From the IMG/VR virus record IMGVR_UViG_3300025853_000335, positions 1 to 33,704 of that record: a DNA stretch of 33,704 nt. One strand, 5' to 3'. Each line of letters starts with the position of its first letter. Position 1 is the stretch's first letter. The DNA comes from a virus. The notes beneath the pieces are model-generated. The model was not told the origin of the DNA and did no database searches. It saw nothing but the letters and a program-made list of their open reading frames with translations. Below are positions 6,818-17,132 of the stretch, in pieces. The position numbers and the translations under genes are program-made.

Positions 6818-8692
6818 ATGCCGCTTACAAAATTACAGTTCAGGCCCGGTGTAAATCAAGAAATCACCTCGTATTCTAACGAAGGTGGCTGGCGCGATTG
6901 TGATAAAATCAGGTTTCGTTTCGGATACCCCGAAAAGATGGGTGGTTGGGAAAAGTATAGCTCTTCTACATATCTTGGTTCTGCTCGTGCCCTGCATAAC
7001 TGGATCGCGCTTGACGGCTCTAATTACTTGGGCCTTGGCACTCACCTTAAATACTATATCGAAGAGGGTCAGGGTCTTAACGACATCACTCCGATCCGAC
7101 TGACCACAGGTGCGGGAGACGTGACTTTTGCAGCCAGTAATGGAAGCACAACAATCACTGTCACAGACGCTTCGCATGGCGCGTTCGAAAACGACTTTGT
7201 AACATTTTCTAGCGCGGCGTCCCTCGGAGGAAACATAACGGCTGCTGTTCTCAACAAAGAGCATCAGGTAGTAAATGTGCTCGATGCCAACACATACACC
7301 ATCTCTGTAAGCGTTGCCGCTAATGGTTCTGATACTGGGAATGGCGGCGGCAGTACAGTTGGCGTTTATCAAATTAACGTGGGCCTTGATACTACTGTTG
7401 GCGGCACTGGTTGGGGTGCGGGCACCTGGGGAAGAGACGGTTGGGGAGATGCTGCATCTGGTGGCTTGACGACTACAAATGAAATACGTCTGTGGTCGCA
7501 TGATAATTTAGGAGAAGACCTTCTCATTAATCCTAGAGATAGTGGCATATTCTACTGGGACAAAACAAACAACCTGTCAACAAGAGCCGTTGAACTTTCT
7601 ACTTTAACTGGTACGAAACGCAGTGTTCCGCAGATTGCTAAACAGGTTCTTGTGTCTGATCAAGACAGACATGTTATTGCTTTTGGTTCAGACGGACTTG
7701 GTGGAGCTTCGGATACGCAAGGTGACGGCACACAAGATCCTTTGTTAATTCGATTCTCATCGCAAGAGAACCCGATTGATTGGTATCCAACATCCACCAA
7801 CACTGCTGGTGATCTGACACTTGGAGCCGGGTCTACTTTTGTGCAGGCGGTGGAAACCAAACGAGAGATTCTGGTGTGGACAGACACCGCTCTGAACTCG
7901 ATGCGGTTTATCGGGCCACCTTTTACTTTTGGTCTACAGCAGCTTGCCTCGAACATCACCATCATGAGTCCGAACGCTGCCGTCGCAACCGAAGACGTTG
8001 TTTACTGGATGGGTATCGACAACTTCTATGTGTACGCGGGTCAAACTCAGCAGCTTCCATGCACGGTCAAAGACAAGGTGTTTTTGGACTTTAACCTAGA
8101 GCAGTCTGACAAGGTTGTTTCAGGCATCAACTCTGAATTTTCGGAAGTGTTTTGGTTTTACCCATCTGCTAGCAGCACTGATAATGATCGTTATGTTGTA
8201 TACAACTACGGCGAGAAGGTTTGGTACTTCGGCAACCTCAGTCGTACAGCATGGCTGGATCGTGGTGTCAGAACATTCCCGATAGCTACCGGCAGCCAGT
8301 ACATATACAACCACGAACTTGGCTATGATGACGATGGATCTGCGATGGACTCCTTTATTGAGTCCGCTGCGATTGACATTGGCGACGGAGACAAATTCAC
8401 GTATATACAAAGAGTGATTCCGGACCTTACGTTTAACGGGTCAACCAATCTTAGCAGTCCTCAAGCCACGTTTACTGTTAAGGCTAGAAACTTCCCCGGT
8501 GCGAGTTTCGACAACACAGCCTCGGGAGATGCTATTCGCACAGCTAGTTCGCCAGTCGAGACCTTTACGAACCAGTTGTTTTTACGAGCACGGGGCAGGT
8601 CTTTTGCTTTGCGTGTGGAATCGCAAGCATTAGGGGCTAAGTGGAAACTTGGCAGTCCGCGAATTGATTTGCGGCCAGACGGGAGACGCTAG
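6818..8692 (+). CDS. putative tail nozzle/hub protein (head-to-tail or tail tube B-like)
   Basis: The 624-residue protein begins MPLTKLQFRPGVNQEITSYS, then NEGGWRDCDKIRFRFGYPEK. I know this opening from structural proteins of marine podoviruses and related phages. The body is beta-rich with Trp-containing blades (RFSSQENPIDWYPTSTN, TKREILVWTDTALNSMRF, EDVVYWMGIDNFYVYAG, YNYGEKVWYFGNL). These resemble the propeller-type nozzle proteins represented by T7 gp12 and P22 gp10. Nozzle function is inferred from size, fold impression and position between fibre and internal protein genes. The 3' end overlaps the next GTG by one base (TAGTG). Confidence 0.7.
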   Translation: MPLTKLQFRPGVNQEITSYSNEGGWRDCDKIRFRFGYPEKMGGWEKYSSSTYLGSARALHNWIALDGSNYLGLGTHLKYYIEEGQGLNDITPIRLTTGAGDVTFAASNGSTTITVTDASHGAFENDFVTFSSAASLGGNITAAVLNKEHQVVNVLDANTYTISVSVAANGSDTGNGGGSTVGVYQINVGLDTTVGGTGWGAGTWGRDGWGDAASGGLTTTNEIRLWSHDNLGEDLLINPRDSGIFYWDKTNNLSTRAVELSTLTGTKRSVPQIAKQVLVSDQDRHVIAFGSDGLGGASDTQGDGTQDPLLIRFSSQENPIDWYPTSTNTAGDLTLGAGSTFVQAVETKREILVWTDTALNSMRFIGPPFTFGLQQLASNITIMSPNAAVATEDVVYWMGIDNFYVYAGQTQQLPCTVKDKVFLDFNLEQSDKVVSGINSEFSEVFWFYPSASSTDNDRYVVYNYGEKVWYFGNLSRTAWLDRGVRTFPIATGSQYIYNHELGYDDDGSAMDSFIESAAIDIGDGDKFTYIQRVIPDLTFNGSTNLSSPQATFTVKARNFPGASFDNTASGDAIRTASSPVETFTNQLFLRARGRSFALRVESQALGAKWKLGSPRIDLRPDGRR

Positions 8693-8922
8693 TGTCATCA
8701 AATCAGATAGCACCGCCAAGACTGCCTGAGCCGCCGTTAGACTATACGCAGCAGTATATGTCAGATTTGACTCGTGCGCTGGAGCTTTTTATTTCGCAAG
8801 AGCGTAACCCCGGAGAGTTGCGCGGGACAAAGATTACGTTGACCGAACTGCCGACTAGTGCGTCTGGACTGGAGACAGGCGCTCTGTATAATGACAGTGG
8901 TACAGTGAAGGTGGTTACCTGA
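8692..8922 (+). CDS. small virion-operon protein of unknown function
   Basis: The 76-residue product starts at a GTG that shares its first base with the previous TAG, and its TGA overlaps the next ATG. The proline-rich start (SSNQIAPPRLPEPPLDYTQQ) and the end (SGLETGALYNDSGTVKVVT) form a pattern I know from small proteins encoded beside phage nozzle genes. The C-terminal segment resembles fibre-type beta hairpins. A small structural or connector role is plausible but not shown. Confidence 0.7.
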   Translation: MSSNQIAPPRLPEPPLDYTQQYMSDLTRALELFISQERNPGELRGTKITLTELPTSASGLETGALYNDSGTVKVVT

Positions 8923-9740
8923 TGGGCCTGTTTAAGAATCTTACAAAAGCCTTAAAGAAAGCAGCACCTGTTATTGGCGGGACGATTGGCTTTGGTCTTG
9001 GTGGTCCGATGGGTGCGGCCATCGGTTCTGGAATCGGGGGTCTTGCAGCGGGACAGGATGTTGAGGATGCGTTGAAGACAGCCCTTATCGGCGGCACCCT
9101 TGGATACGCGGGCCGTGCAGCGGGGTTTGCGCCGGCAGCAAGTGGTGGTTTTATGCCACGTTTCGTTGGCAGTGAAGCTGCCGCTGGTTTCGGTCTTACC
9201 GGTGCGCCTGTTACTTCTGTGCCTGCTTCAGCCTCACCCGGTATATTTACTCAAGGTGCCGCCGGGGATACAGCGGCGGCAGCGGCGTCTGATGTAGCGT
9301 CATCCAGTCAAGGGTCTGGCATCATGAGCGCCCTTGGCAACTTTGCCAGTGAGAACAAGCTGCTTACTGCTGGTTTAGGTCTCGGTGCACTTGGTCTTCT
9401 TGGCATGACAGAGGAAGAAGAAAAACAAGCCGAGCGCCCGTTCCCGAAGGGTGAGATGTTCGACATCACTTCTCGGTCGCGTGAGACCGGCGATGTGTAC
9501 CAGCTAACTGATCCAGAAGATCTTGCAGCATATCAGCGCGAGATATCGAACTATAACTATATGCATGGCGGCGAAGTCCACGGTCCGGGGACCGGCACTT
9601 CTGATTCAGTGCCTGCACGTCTGTCGGACGGTGAGTTCGTCGTAACAGCAAAGGCCGTGCGTGGTGCGGGTGGTGGAGATAGAGATATCGGTGCCGCACG
9701 TATGTATGATATGATGGCCGAGTTGGAGGCTTCTGCATAA
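8922..9740 (+). CDS. putative internal virion protein with Gly/Ala-rich N-terminus
   Basis: The 272-residue protein opens with an amphipathic helix (MGLFKNLTKALKKAAPVIGG) and a glycine/alanine-rich hydrophobic stretch to about residue 45, the kind of region that can insert in membranes. Another hydrophobic stretch (LLTAGLGLGALGLLGM) lies near residue 150. The C-terminus contains MHGGEVHGPGTGTSDSVPAR, then LSDGEFVVTAKAVRGAG. This motif is widespread in phage internal or tape-measure-related proteins. A role in DNA ejection is inferred from composition and neighbours. It overlaps both neighbours by one base. Confidence 0.68.
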   Translation: MGLFKNLTKALKKAAPVIGGTIGFGLGGPMGAAIGSGIGGLAAGQDVEDALKTALIGGTLGYAGRAAGFAPAASGGFMPRFVGSEAAAGFGLTGAPVTSVPASASPGIFTQGAAGDTAAAAASDVASSSQGSGIMSALGNFASENKLLTAGLGLGALGLLGMTEEEEKQAERPFPKGEMFDITSRSRETGDVYQLTDPEDLAAYQREISNYNYMHGGEVHGPGTGTSDSVPARLSDGEFVVTAKAVRGAGGGDRDIGAARMYDMMAELEASA

Positions 9741-10672
9741 TGTCTACACAAACCGTAATTCAAGAAACCAGACTTCCTGAGTTTCAGGAACAGTATCTGG
9801 CAAATCTGCTGACCTCGGCCCAAGGACTCTTCAAGCCGACAAGCGAGGGTGGCCTCGGCCTTACTATGCCGTATGCGCCAGCGCAGCAGGCAGAACTACA
9901 AGAAGGTCAGCAGCAGGCGATACAGGCGGCTTTGTCTGGTGTGGGTGCCTACCAGCCGTTCTTGCAGCAGGCAGAAGCTGGTATTCAAGGAGCGATGCAG
10001 ACCGCAGCCGGCGCAGGCATGTCGCCGACAGCGTATCAAGACTATATGGATCCGTATCTCGATGACGTTGTTCAGCGGGCACAGGCGGATATTGGTAGAC
10101 AGGGTCAGCAGCAGCAAATTGCAGCAGCAGCAAAAGCGCGTGGTGCAGGAGCGTTTGGCGGGTCACGTCAAGCTGTCCTCGAAGGGGAGATTGGCCGCAA
10201 CACACTGGAGCAGCAAGCGCGTACAGGTGAGCGTCTTCGCAGTGCCGGGTTTTCGCAAGCCTCGCAGCTTGCCAGTCAGGCGGCGCAGCAGCAGTTGAAA
10301 CAAGCACAGCTTGGCGGTGCTCTGGCTCAAGGACTTGGTGGCCTTGGTCAAATGGCACAAGCGGGCGGCGTTCAAGACATCAACACATTGCTCGGAATCG
10401 GCGGGCTACAACAGCAGCAGGCTCAGACCGGTCTTAACATTGGTCAGCAGAATCTGTTGGCACAGCAGCAGCTTCCATTCCAGCAAGTTGGATTTATGTC
10501 AGACATCTTCCAAGGTGTACCGGCTCTGCAACAAACAACCTCGCAGACTATGTCACCACCACCTAGCGCAATGTCCCAGATCCTTGGTCTTGGAATCGCG
10601 GGCCTCGGTGCTGCCGGTCAGGCGGGTGGTATTGGCAACCTGTTTAACTTCGGACAAAGGGCGACTGCGTGA
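9740..10672 (+). CDS. Gln/Ala-rich internal virion protein
   Basis: The 310-residue protein is very rich in Gln and Ala with long helical, coiled-coil-like segments (YAPAQQAELQEGQQQAIQAA; later QASQLASQAAQQQLKQAQLG). A central block GRQGQQQQIAAAAKARGAGA, then FGGSRQAVLEGEIGR at about residues 112-150, recurs in internal virion proteins of marine phages. There are no enzyme motifs. It lies between two other presumed internal proteins with one-base overlaps. Packaging in the capsid and ejection with DNA is the best guess. Confidence 0.7.
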   Translation: MSTQTVIQETRLPEFQEQYLANLLTSAQGLFKPTSEGGLGLTMPYAPAQQAELQEGQQQAIQAALSGVGAYQPFLQQAEAGIQGAMQTAAGAGMSPTAYQDYMDPYLDDVVQRAQADIGRQGQQQQIAAAAKARGAGAFGGSRQAVLEGEIGRNTLEQQARTGERLRSAGFSQASQLASQAAQQQLKQAQLGGALAQGLGGLGQMAQAGGVQDINTLLGIGGLQQQQAQTGLNIGQQNLLAQQQLPFQQVGFMSDIFQGVPALQQTTSQTMSPPPSAMSQILGLGIAGLGAAGQAGGIGNLFNFGQRATA

Positions 10673-12699
10673 TGAATCCTCTTTACCGCAAGATGTTTCG
10701 TGATCCACGGGCCGCGAAACGTGCAACTGGGATCTTGGCCTCTTCTGCTCCGTTGATGACGGCAGCGCAGAAGGCGATGGCGCAGAACAAACCAATGCGG
10801 GCGCAGCGCGGTACAAGCGTAAACACACAAAACCGTACGCTGCTTGAGGATTTGGCGATGCTGCCTACAGATGTGCGGGCTGGTCTTGGTCGGATTTTTT
10901 CTTCGGCGCCTTCCGTGTCATCTACAACTTCGTCCCCACGTACTATGCCCGACTCTGTTTTTTCGGCAGGTAGGGGGCAGCCAGTGGCGCCCTCCAGCGT
11001 TATGACGCCACAACAACGAGCGGAAATTTCAGCGGCTCAACAACAACGGGCAGAAACGGTTGCTCGTATGGGTGGACCGCGTTACGACTCGGGTCCATTC
11101 TTTCAAGTGGGCGATGTTAATCTTGGAAACATGTTTTCTGACGGTAGTCCGTTGGATATTCTTAGAGCGGCGAGGACTTCAGCACAGCCTCTTATGGATA
11201 CGCCCCCTGAAACAAGTTTGCTGGGCACAGCTTTCCCCAAGATCGGAGAAGCTGAGATTCGGGAAAGACAAGCGGCGGCTGCACAAGATGAGCAAGGTCA
11301 GTCGGAGGCTGCTAGGTTCGCCGAAAGGCAAAGGATCATGGCGTTGGGCGGCGGCGAAGCTTTATCTGAAACTCCTCCTGTTGCTGCACCGGGTGTAGAC
11401 CCTGGTGAAAACGCAGGTCTTGATGCGGGTTTTGTACCAAAATCAGACACCGCCAAAAAAGAAGAGGCCACTGAAACTGATCAGCCAGAGAAAACAGTTT
11501 CTACTGTGGACCCGGCAATTGAAGCGGCAAAGAAAAGCAACGCGGCGTTGGAAGGGGAACTTGCTAACATTCGTGGCGGCGGAGATAGCTCAACAGAAAT
11601 GAATTTGCTAACCACAGGCACAGCAGGGCAAAGAGTTGGCCCTAGTGGTGGGCAGCCAGAATCTCAGAAAGACGTTGCTGACTTCGGCGTAGAGTACGCT
11701 GAAAGAGTTGAGCCAGAAGAAGTTAGTTTGAGTGATATCGAAAAGCGCGCCAAAGAAATAATGGGCTTTGACCCTAACGAGGCGGAAGAAGATCGAAAGA
11801 ATTCTTTCTGGATGAATCTAACTCGTGCTGGTCTTGCGATTGCAGCAGGTGAGTCAGAAAATGCTTTGACAAATGTTGCCAAAGGTTTGTCCTTCGGACT
11901 AGAGGGATATGCTAAAGATACTGCTCGTATTGATGCCAAGGATGAGGCACAAAGAAAAGAATATAGAGCAACTCTTCGTACGATGATTAAAGACGAAAAA
12001 GATGCTTCAATCGCCACAGCACAGATGATTAACAGCTACAATCAAAGTGTGAATGCGTTGAAACAAAACGCTGCGAATGCGGCTCGACAAGATCTTACTG
12101 CTCGAGAACTTGCACAATTCCGTGACAACACTGCTCGAGAACTTGCGGCAGCAAGAAACGCCATAGCAGGTCAAACTCTGGAGTTTCAATTTGCGTCAGC
12201 GATAGCCAGAAATAAAATAGATATTGCTCGACTTGAGTCGGATGCAAGCTATCGAAAAGACAAACTAGACAGTGATGAGTTGTATAAAACTAAAATGCTT
12301 GCAATAGATGAATGGAAAGCGCAGCCCAATCTAGTCAAGATAGGACAAAGTCTTGGATATACGGATGACGAAGGTGAGTGGACTACTCAAGGTCTTGTCT
12401 GGGCGCACGGGATGGCAGAAAAAGCGCTGGTTGGCTCAAAAGGCACAGGCGTAGACACTAGCGGAAGATTTCTTCGGGACATAATTAAAAACACCAACAA
12501 TAAACAAACTGCAATAGATGGACTTCAAGACAGTGTTGCTATGAAAATAAATCCAGAAAACCCAACAGAAGTAAATCTTTCGTCCACTGTTTCAGATGCA
12601 GATCTTTTAGGATATCTTGGCGCGGTGTTCGATGCGTCGAATGGCGATGATAAAGCTTTAGATACTTGGATTACTGGCTATATCGCAAGAAGTCAGTAG
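10672..12699 (+). CDS. large internal virion protein, coiled-coil rich
   Basis: The 675-residue product starts at the ATG sharing its A with the previous TGA. A GTG three bases upstream is also possible but would break the one-base-overlap pattern. The N-terminus is basic (MNPLYRKMFRDPRAAKRATG). Residues about 60-340 look disordered and acidic, rich in Ala, Glu, Ser and Pro. Residues about 360-560 form long charged helices (DEAQRKEYRATLRTMIKDEK, then ARELAAARNAIAG). No catalytic motif is visible. Context suggests an ejection or internal core protein. Confidence 0.7.
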   Translation: MNPLYRKMFRDPRAAKRATGILASSAPLMTAAQKAMAQNKPMRAQRGTSVNTQNRTLLEDLAMLPTDVRAGLGRIFSSAPSVSSTTSSPRTMPDSVFSAGRGQPVAPSSVMTPQQRAEISAAQQQRAETVARMGGPRYDSGPFFQVGDVNLGNMFSDGSPLDILRAARTSAQPLMDTPPETSLLGTAFPKIGEAEIRERQAAAAQDEQGQSEAARFAERQRIMALGGGEALSETPPVAAPGVDPGENAGLDAGFVPKSDTAKKEEATETDQPEKTVSTVDPAIEAAKKSNAALEGELANIRGGGDSSTEMNLLTTGTAGQRVGPSGGQPESQKDVADFGVEYAERVEPEEVSLSDIEKRAKEIMGFDPNEAEEDRKNSFWMNLTRAGLAIAAGESENALTNVAKGLSFGLEGYAKDTARIDAKDEAQRKEYRATLRTMIKDEKDASIATAQMINSYNQSVNALKQNAANAARQDLTARELAQFRDNTARELAAARNAIAGQTLEFQFASAIARNKIDIARLESDASYRKDKLDSDELYKTKMLAIDEWKAQPNLVKIGQSLGYTDDEGEWTTQGLVWAHGMAEKALVGSKGTGVDTSGRFLRDIIKNTNNKQTAIDGLQDSVAMKINPENPTEVNLSSTVSDADLLGYLGAVFDASNGDDKALDTWITGYIARSQ

Positions 12700-12711
12700 T
12701 GGAGAAAACTT

Positions 12712-15700
12712 GTGGCAGTCACACATAGTTTTTTTGGCTCTGAGTACGAGTTTCCAGATGGGACATCTAGGGAAGCCGCTGCTGCTCTTGTGGCGGCGGG
12801 TGGGCAAACGCCAACAACAAGTCCTGCACAACAAGAATCCACGACGCAAGAAATTGCAGAGGGTATAGCCTCTGGTCTTATTGCGATTCCACAAGGTGTC
12901 GGAGAGCTTGGTGCTTCTCTTGTTGATCTTGCTTTTGACACGGACTACACGCAGGATGTCACTGATTTTGCCAACACCGTTAGAGAGATGGGTGGTATTG
13001 ATCCAGAGGGAGCAGCCGGAGAGATAGCCGAGGTTGTAACTCAGTTTGTAGTTCCTGGCTTGTTCGCTGCCGGAATTGTAGGTAGGCTTGGCCGTGTGCA
13101 AGCCATGTCCAGAGTTGCACAAAAAGCGTCTCAGATTGGCGCTGCTGGAGTTACAGATGCAGTTGTAGCAACAGACGGAGTCACCACAATCGGTGATTTC
13201 TTTGGTGGCGGTATCACACAGACCACCGAAACAGTTGGCTTAGAGGGTCGCGAAGCCGCTGCCGCAAAAATAGGTAATAAATTAAAAGTTGGTCTTGAAG
13301 CAGTTGGAGCCACGGCTGCGGTTGATCCTGTTCTTCGTACATTAGGTTTCGCAGGTAAGGGAGTTGCAAAAGGACTTGCCCCTGTTGCATCCCCTGTTGC
13401 CAAAGGCGCGTTAAAAGCAGGCACTGCAATAAGCTCTGGTGTTGTTAAACTAGCTGACAAACATCCAATGGTTGAAGGGTTTTTATCTGCCTTTAGATCC
13501 AGAGGCTATCTTTCTCAAGAAGCTTTTGAAAAACAAACTGCTATTCGTGGAGAGGTGGATGCTGAAATAGGTCAGGTTGCTAGAACAATCATTCAAGTTG
13601 AAGAGGGCATAGACGCCTCTTTGAAAAATTCAGAAAATGTTATGGCAGATGGGTCACCTCTTGCCAAGGAAGAGGCTCTTAATCGATTTTACTCCTACCT
13701 GACTAAAGAAGATGCGTTTATGGAGGAGGCCAAGAATCTTGGCATACCTCCGTTAAAAATGCTGCCTGATGAAATGCAAAGCGCTGCAAGAAAAGCACGG
13801 GTTCAGGTAGATCGTTTGTCAAAGCAGATTCTTTCTTCTGACTACCTTACAAGAGAAGGTCTTGTAGGACAGGAGGCGGAGGCTGCTGAAATTATTCAAA
13901 GACAAATCGGCTCGTACTTGCGGCGGCGATACAAAATATTTGAAGATAAAAACTACATCGGTTCAGAGCAGTTTAAACAAAACAGACTCGACACCATAGA
14001 TTATTTTCAAAGCGCTCCCGGCGCAGCTAGAAACATATCCGAAGAGATCGATGTTGTTCTTGATGAAGGCGTTGATATTATAACGGAAGGCGGAAAAGAA
14101 GTTCTCACCCGTGACGCTGCCGAACGTTTAACAGATGCCTTTGTGTCTCAATACTCGGGCAGGTTTTTAAAAAGTGCAGGTAATCAAGCTGCTCAGACCG
14201 TAGCCAAAAACAGGCTCCGCACAGGTCTGTTTAAAAGCCGTCAAGCTAACAATGAAATGCTTCGTCGTCTTCTCGGAGAGGTTAAAGATCCTATTGAAGC
14301 TTTAACAACTACTGTCGCGGACATGGCTGAGTTTGTGGCAACCGATAGGTTTTACAAATACATTGGTTCAGATCTTCTTGACGATTCGTCAGGGATGTTT
14401 GTGTCTCAGGAAGCAGCTAAAAGACTTCCTCGTTCCATTCGAGATGCAGATTATACGGAACTAGGTGAAGGATTCGGATCGCTCCAAGGCAGCTTTGCGC
14501 GGAACGATGTGTATAAAAACATCAGTATGCAAACCAAGGCGCATACAAATGACATGGCGCAAGTTATGCGGGCTTCTTACTCGGCCTTTTTGAAGGGAAA
14601 GGGTATCACGCAATATGCTGCGACTGTCTTGTCTCCGGTCACGCAAATTCGAAACGTAACATCTTCAAGTTTGTTTGCTCTTGCACAAGGAAACGTGGGA
14701 AGTGGAGCAAACTTATTTGATTCTGTTGGTGTGGTTTGGGACGGCATTCGAAAAAGACCGGACAAAGAAAGATACTTTTCGAATCTTCAACGAGTTGGTG
14801 TGGTCGGAAATCAGGCGCAGCTTAAAGAAATTGATCGTTTGATTGGTGAGGGTTTTGGTGGCACCAAAGGAGCCACCGAAGATGCTGCTGGTATTCCAAC
14901 AAGCGGTAGTTTCAAACAGACTTTTCAACGAGGCAAGCCAGGCGCTTTTTTAGGAAGCATCAATCGTCGTATGCGTGATTTATACCAAGGCGGCGATGAT
15001 ATTTGGAAAGTCTACAATTTTGAGTTTGAAAAAAACAAACTTCTCTCCGGCTTCGGGGGTAATGCAAATCTTGCTGCACGAGCAGTTTTGGGTAATGAGG
15101 CATTTGTAGAGTTAGCTAGGCGCGCTGCACAGGATGCGCCGGACAGCGCTTCGGCCATACGACGTGCTACGAACCAAGCAATAGATGAATACGCAGCCAA
15201 CATAGTAAAAAACACAGTACCTAATTACGAGCGTGTTCCCGAGGTTATTAAAGAAATACGCAAGTTACCCGTCGGAAACTTTATAGCGTTCCCCGCTGAA
15301 ATAATTCGTACCAGTGCGAACACCTTAAAAATGTCTCTGGATGAACTAGCCTCAGAGCACAAGGCTATACGTGAAATAGGCATGCGCCGGCTTTTAGGTT
15401 TTACAAGCACTACGGTAATAGCTCCTACGGCGATACAAAAAATGGCTATGGATTTAGCCGGCGTTTCGCAAGAACAGATGGATGCTATTAGAGAAAACGG
15501 AATGCCGTGGGAAAAAACATCTATACTTCTTCCAACCAGTATACGGGAACGCGAAAACGCAGAGAACGTAGTGACTGGATACGTGAATTACAGCTATACA
15601 AATCCGTACGCTTACTTAAATCAACCCGCCAGAGCCATCCTCAACGCTGTCAGTAAGGGCGAGGAGATGGGTAAAAGTTCCGCCGCTATTGCTACTGACG

Positions 15701-16686
15701 CCGCTTTAAACGTGATTTCAGAGATTTTTTCCCCATTCGCGGGAGAAGCTATTTTGTCTGAAAAACTTTTAGATGTGACAATTAGGAATGGACGCACAGC
15801 CACTGGTGCAAAAGTTTATCGCCCGGAAGCAGATACTCCGGGGGACATAGCTTTGAAAAGCATGGCTCACATAAGCAGTGCTTTTGTGCCGGGCGCTGTT
15901 AAGCTTTTCGCTGACGTTAAGGGACAGAAGAAAGAAACTCAGGCTCCGGGTATTGAGCTTGGACGTTTAGCCAGAGCTTTTGCTGAAGACACCACTGATC
16001 CAGCAGGGAATGAACGGCGTATCGCACAGGAAATATTTAGATCATTAAGCGGTATTACCGAAACTGAAGTTAAGCCTGACAACATGCTCCTGTTTCGTGG
16101 TTATGAGTATGGTAGAGATAGACAAACCGCAGCGCAGATTTTTAACACAGCGGTTTCTACAAAGGGTACGCTTGATCCTGAAAACGCCATTCAAACCTAT
16201 CGCGATGCAAACGAAGCTAGGTATAGAATAGCGAACAACATGTATCGTTTTGTTCAAAACATGAAACGAATGGGCATGAGTGACCGTGACATACGACGCG
16301 CACTCCAAAAAAATGGTGTGGCAAACGCTAGAGAGTTAATGCGTGGAGAGTTTGTCCCGTTTGTTCCCAGTCGAGATATTGAAAAGCGGGTTCGAGAAAA
16401 TGGTAACAGACTTCCCCGGTTCGAGCTTCGTCAAATTGCGAGAGAGTTTAAGAACCGTCGTCTTGGCGAACCCGTAAATCAGCCAGAGGAAGAGGATCCT
16501 CGGACCTTGGACGTTTCTGAGGTTGCACCAATCACATCGAACACGGGGGCGCCATCTCCCTCTAGCGTTGCTCCTCCGGCAACGACGGCAGCCCCCGTAC
16601 CCACAACCACCAGCCCGCAAACGCGACAGGCGTTGGCTGGTCTTAACCCGGGAACTCAACTGATAGCCACAAGGACTGGACCATGA
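12712..16686 (+). CDS. giant internal virion / DNA-ejection-type protein (1324 residues)
   Basis: This is the largest gene in the window. It starts at a GTG preceded by GGAGAAAA at 12701-12708. The N-terminus (FFGSEYEFPDGTSREAAAAL) carries the 'EFPDGT' motif common at the start of phage internal or tape-measure-like proteins. Hydrophobic patches occur at about residues 108-125 (FVVPGLFAAGIVGRLGRV). Most of the rest is helical, and the last ~50 residues are Pro/Ala/Thr-rich. No transglycosylase or peptidase motif was found. Size and position beside the lysozyme parallel the large ejection proteins of podoviruses such as T7 gp16. The function is inference. Confidence 0.72.
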   Translation: MAVTHSFFGSEYEFPDGTSREAAAALVAAGGQTPTTSPAQQESTTQEIAEGIASGLIAIPQGVGELGASLVDLAFDTDYTQDVTDFANTVREMGGIDPEGAAGEIAEVVTQFVVPGLFAAGIVGRLGRVQAMSRVAQKASQIGAAGVTDAVVATDGVTTIGDFFGGGITQTTETVGLEGREAAAAKIGNKLKVGLEAVGATAAVDPVLRTLGFAGKGVAKGLAPVASPVAKGALKAGTAISSGVVKLADKHPMVEGFLSAFRSRGYLSQEAFEKQTAIRGEVDAEIGQVARTIIQVEEGIDASLKNSENVMADGSPLAKEEALNRFYSYLTKEDAFMEEAKNLGIPPLKMLPDEMQSAARKARVQVDRLSKQILSSDYLTREGLVGQEAEAAEIIQRQIGSYLRRRYKIFEDKNYIGSEQFKQNRLDTIDYFQSAPGAARNISEEIDVVLDEGVDIITEGGKEVLTRDAAERLTDAFVSQYSGRFLKSAGNQAAQTVAKNRLRTGLFKSRQANNEMLRRLLGEVKDPIEALTTTVADMAEFVATDRFYKYIGSDLLDDSSGMFVSQEAAKRLPRSIRDADYTELGEGFGSLQGSFARNDVYKNISMQTKAHTNDMAQVMRASYSAFLKGKGITQYAATVLSPVTQIRNVTSSSLFALAQGNVGSGANLFDSVGVVWDGIRKRPDKERYFSNLQRVGVVGNQAQLKEIDRLIGEGFGGTKGATEDAAGIPTSGSFKQTFQRGKPGAFLGSINRRMRDLYQGGDDIWKVYNFEFEKNKLLSGFGGNANLAARAVLGNEAFVELARRAAQDAPDSASAIRRATNQAIDEYAANIVKNTVPNYERVPEVIKEIRKLPVGNFIAFPAEIIRTSANTLKMSLDELASEHKAIREIGMRRLLGFTSTTVIAPTAIQKMAMDLAGVSQEQMDAIRENGMPWEKTSILLPTSIRERENAENVVTGYVNYSYTNPYAYLNQPARAILNAVSKGEEMGKSSAAIATDAALNVISEIFSPFAGEAILSEKLLDVTIRNGRTATGAKVYRPEADTPGDIALKSMAHISSAFVPGAVKLFADVKGQKKETQAPGIELGRLARAFAEDTTDPAGNERRIAQEIFRSLSGITETEVKPDNMLLFRGYEYGRDRQTAAQIFNTAVSTKGTLDPENAIQTYRDANEARYRIANNMYRFVQNMKRMGMSDRDIRRALQKNGVANARELMRGEFVPFVPSRDIEKRVRENGNRLPRFELRQIAREFKNRRLGEPVNQPEEEDPRTLDVSEVAPITSNTGAPSPSSVAPPATTAAPVPTTTSPQTRQALAGLNPGTQLIATRTGP

Positions 16687-17132
16687 ACTTAGAACAGTTA
16701 CAAAAAGAGCTAGCCGCCGACGAAGGATGCAAGCTCGAAATCTATTTGGACCATCTTGGCTACCCCACCGTCGGAATTGGTCACCTAATTACTGAAAATG
16801 ACGAGCTTTACGGCTTTGAAGTCGGCTCAGAGGTCTCTCAGGAGCACGTCGATGAACTATTCCACGAGGACATCCAACGAACTGTACGAGATTGCGAATT
16901 ATTGTATAGTGATTTCAACGAGTTATCGGAAGAGCTACAATTGATCATCGCAAACATGTGCTTCCAATTAGGCCGTCCTCGGCTAACAGGCTTCAAAAAA
17001 ATGAAAGCGGCAGTCGATTCTAAGGACTGGGCAGAGGCCAGTCGTCAGATGTTGGACTCGAAGTGGGCTAAACAGACTCCGAATCGGGCGTCTCGTTTGT
17101 CTCATCGGATGGCGGCGTTGGGTGATACATAA
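16683..17132 (+). CDS. T4-type lysozyme endolysin (GH24)
   Basis: The 149-residue protein is a clear glycoside hydrolase 24 lysozyme that cleaves peptidoglycan to release progeny. The catalytic triad Glu14-Asp23-Thr29 has the same 9- and 6-residue spacing as E11-D20-T26 of T4 lysozyme, in ADEGCKLEIYLDHLGYPTVG, followed by IGHL. The second half also matches (NMCFQLGRPRLTGFKKM; SKWAKQTPNRASRL). It lacks a signal peptide or signal-anchor segment, so a holin or equivalent should be needed, but none is recognised nearby. The ATG overlaps the previous stop (ATGA). The last 65 bases overlap the convergent 17068-17253 gene. Confidence 0.95.
   Translation: MNLEQLQKELAADEGCKLEIYLDHLGYPTVGIGHLITENDELYGFEVGSEVSQEHVDELFHEDIQRTVRDCELLYSDFNELSEELQLIIANMCFQLGRPRLTGFKKMKAAVDSKDWAEASRQMLDSKWAKQTPNRASRLSHRMAALGDT

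Noticed and set aside
6833-7501. Minus-strand open frame of 222 codons
   Set aside because: It lies fully antisense to the nozzle-like gene and shows no domain or start signal.
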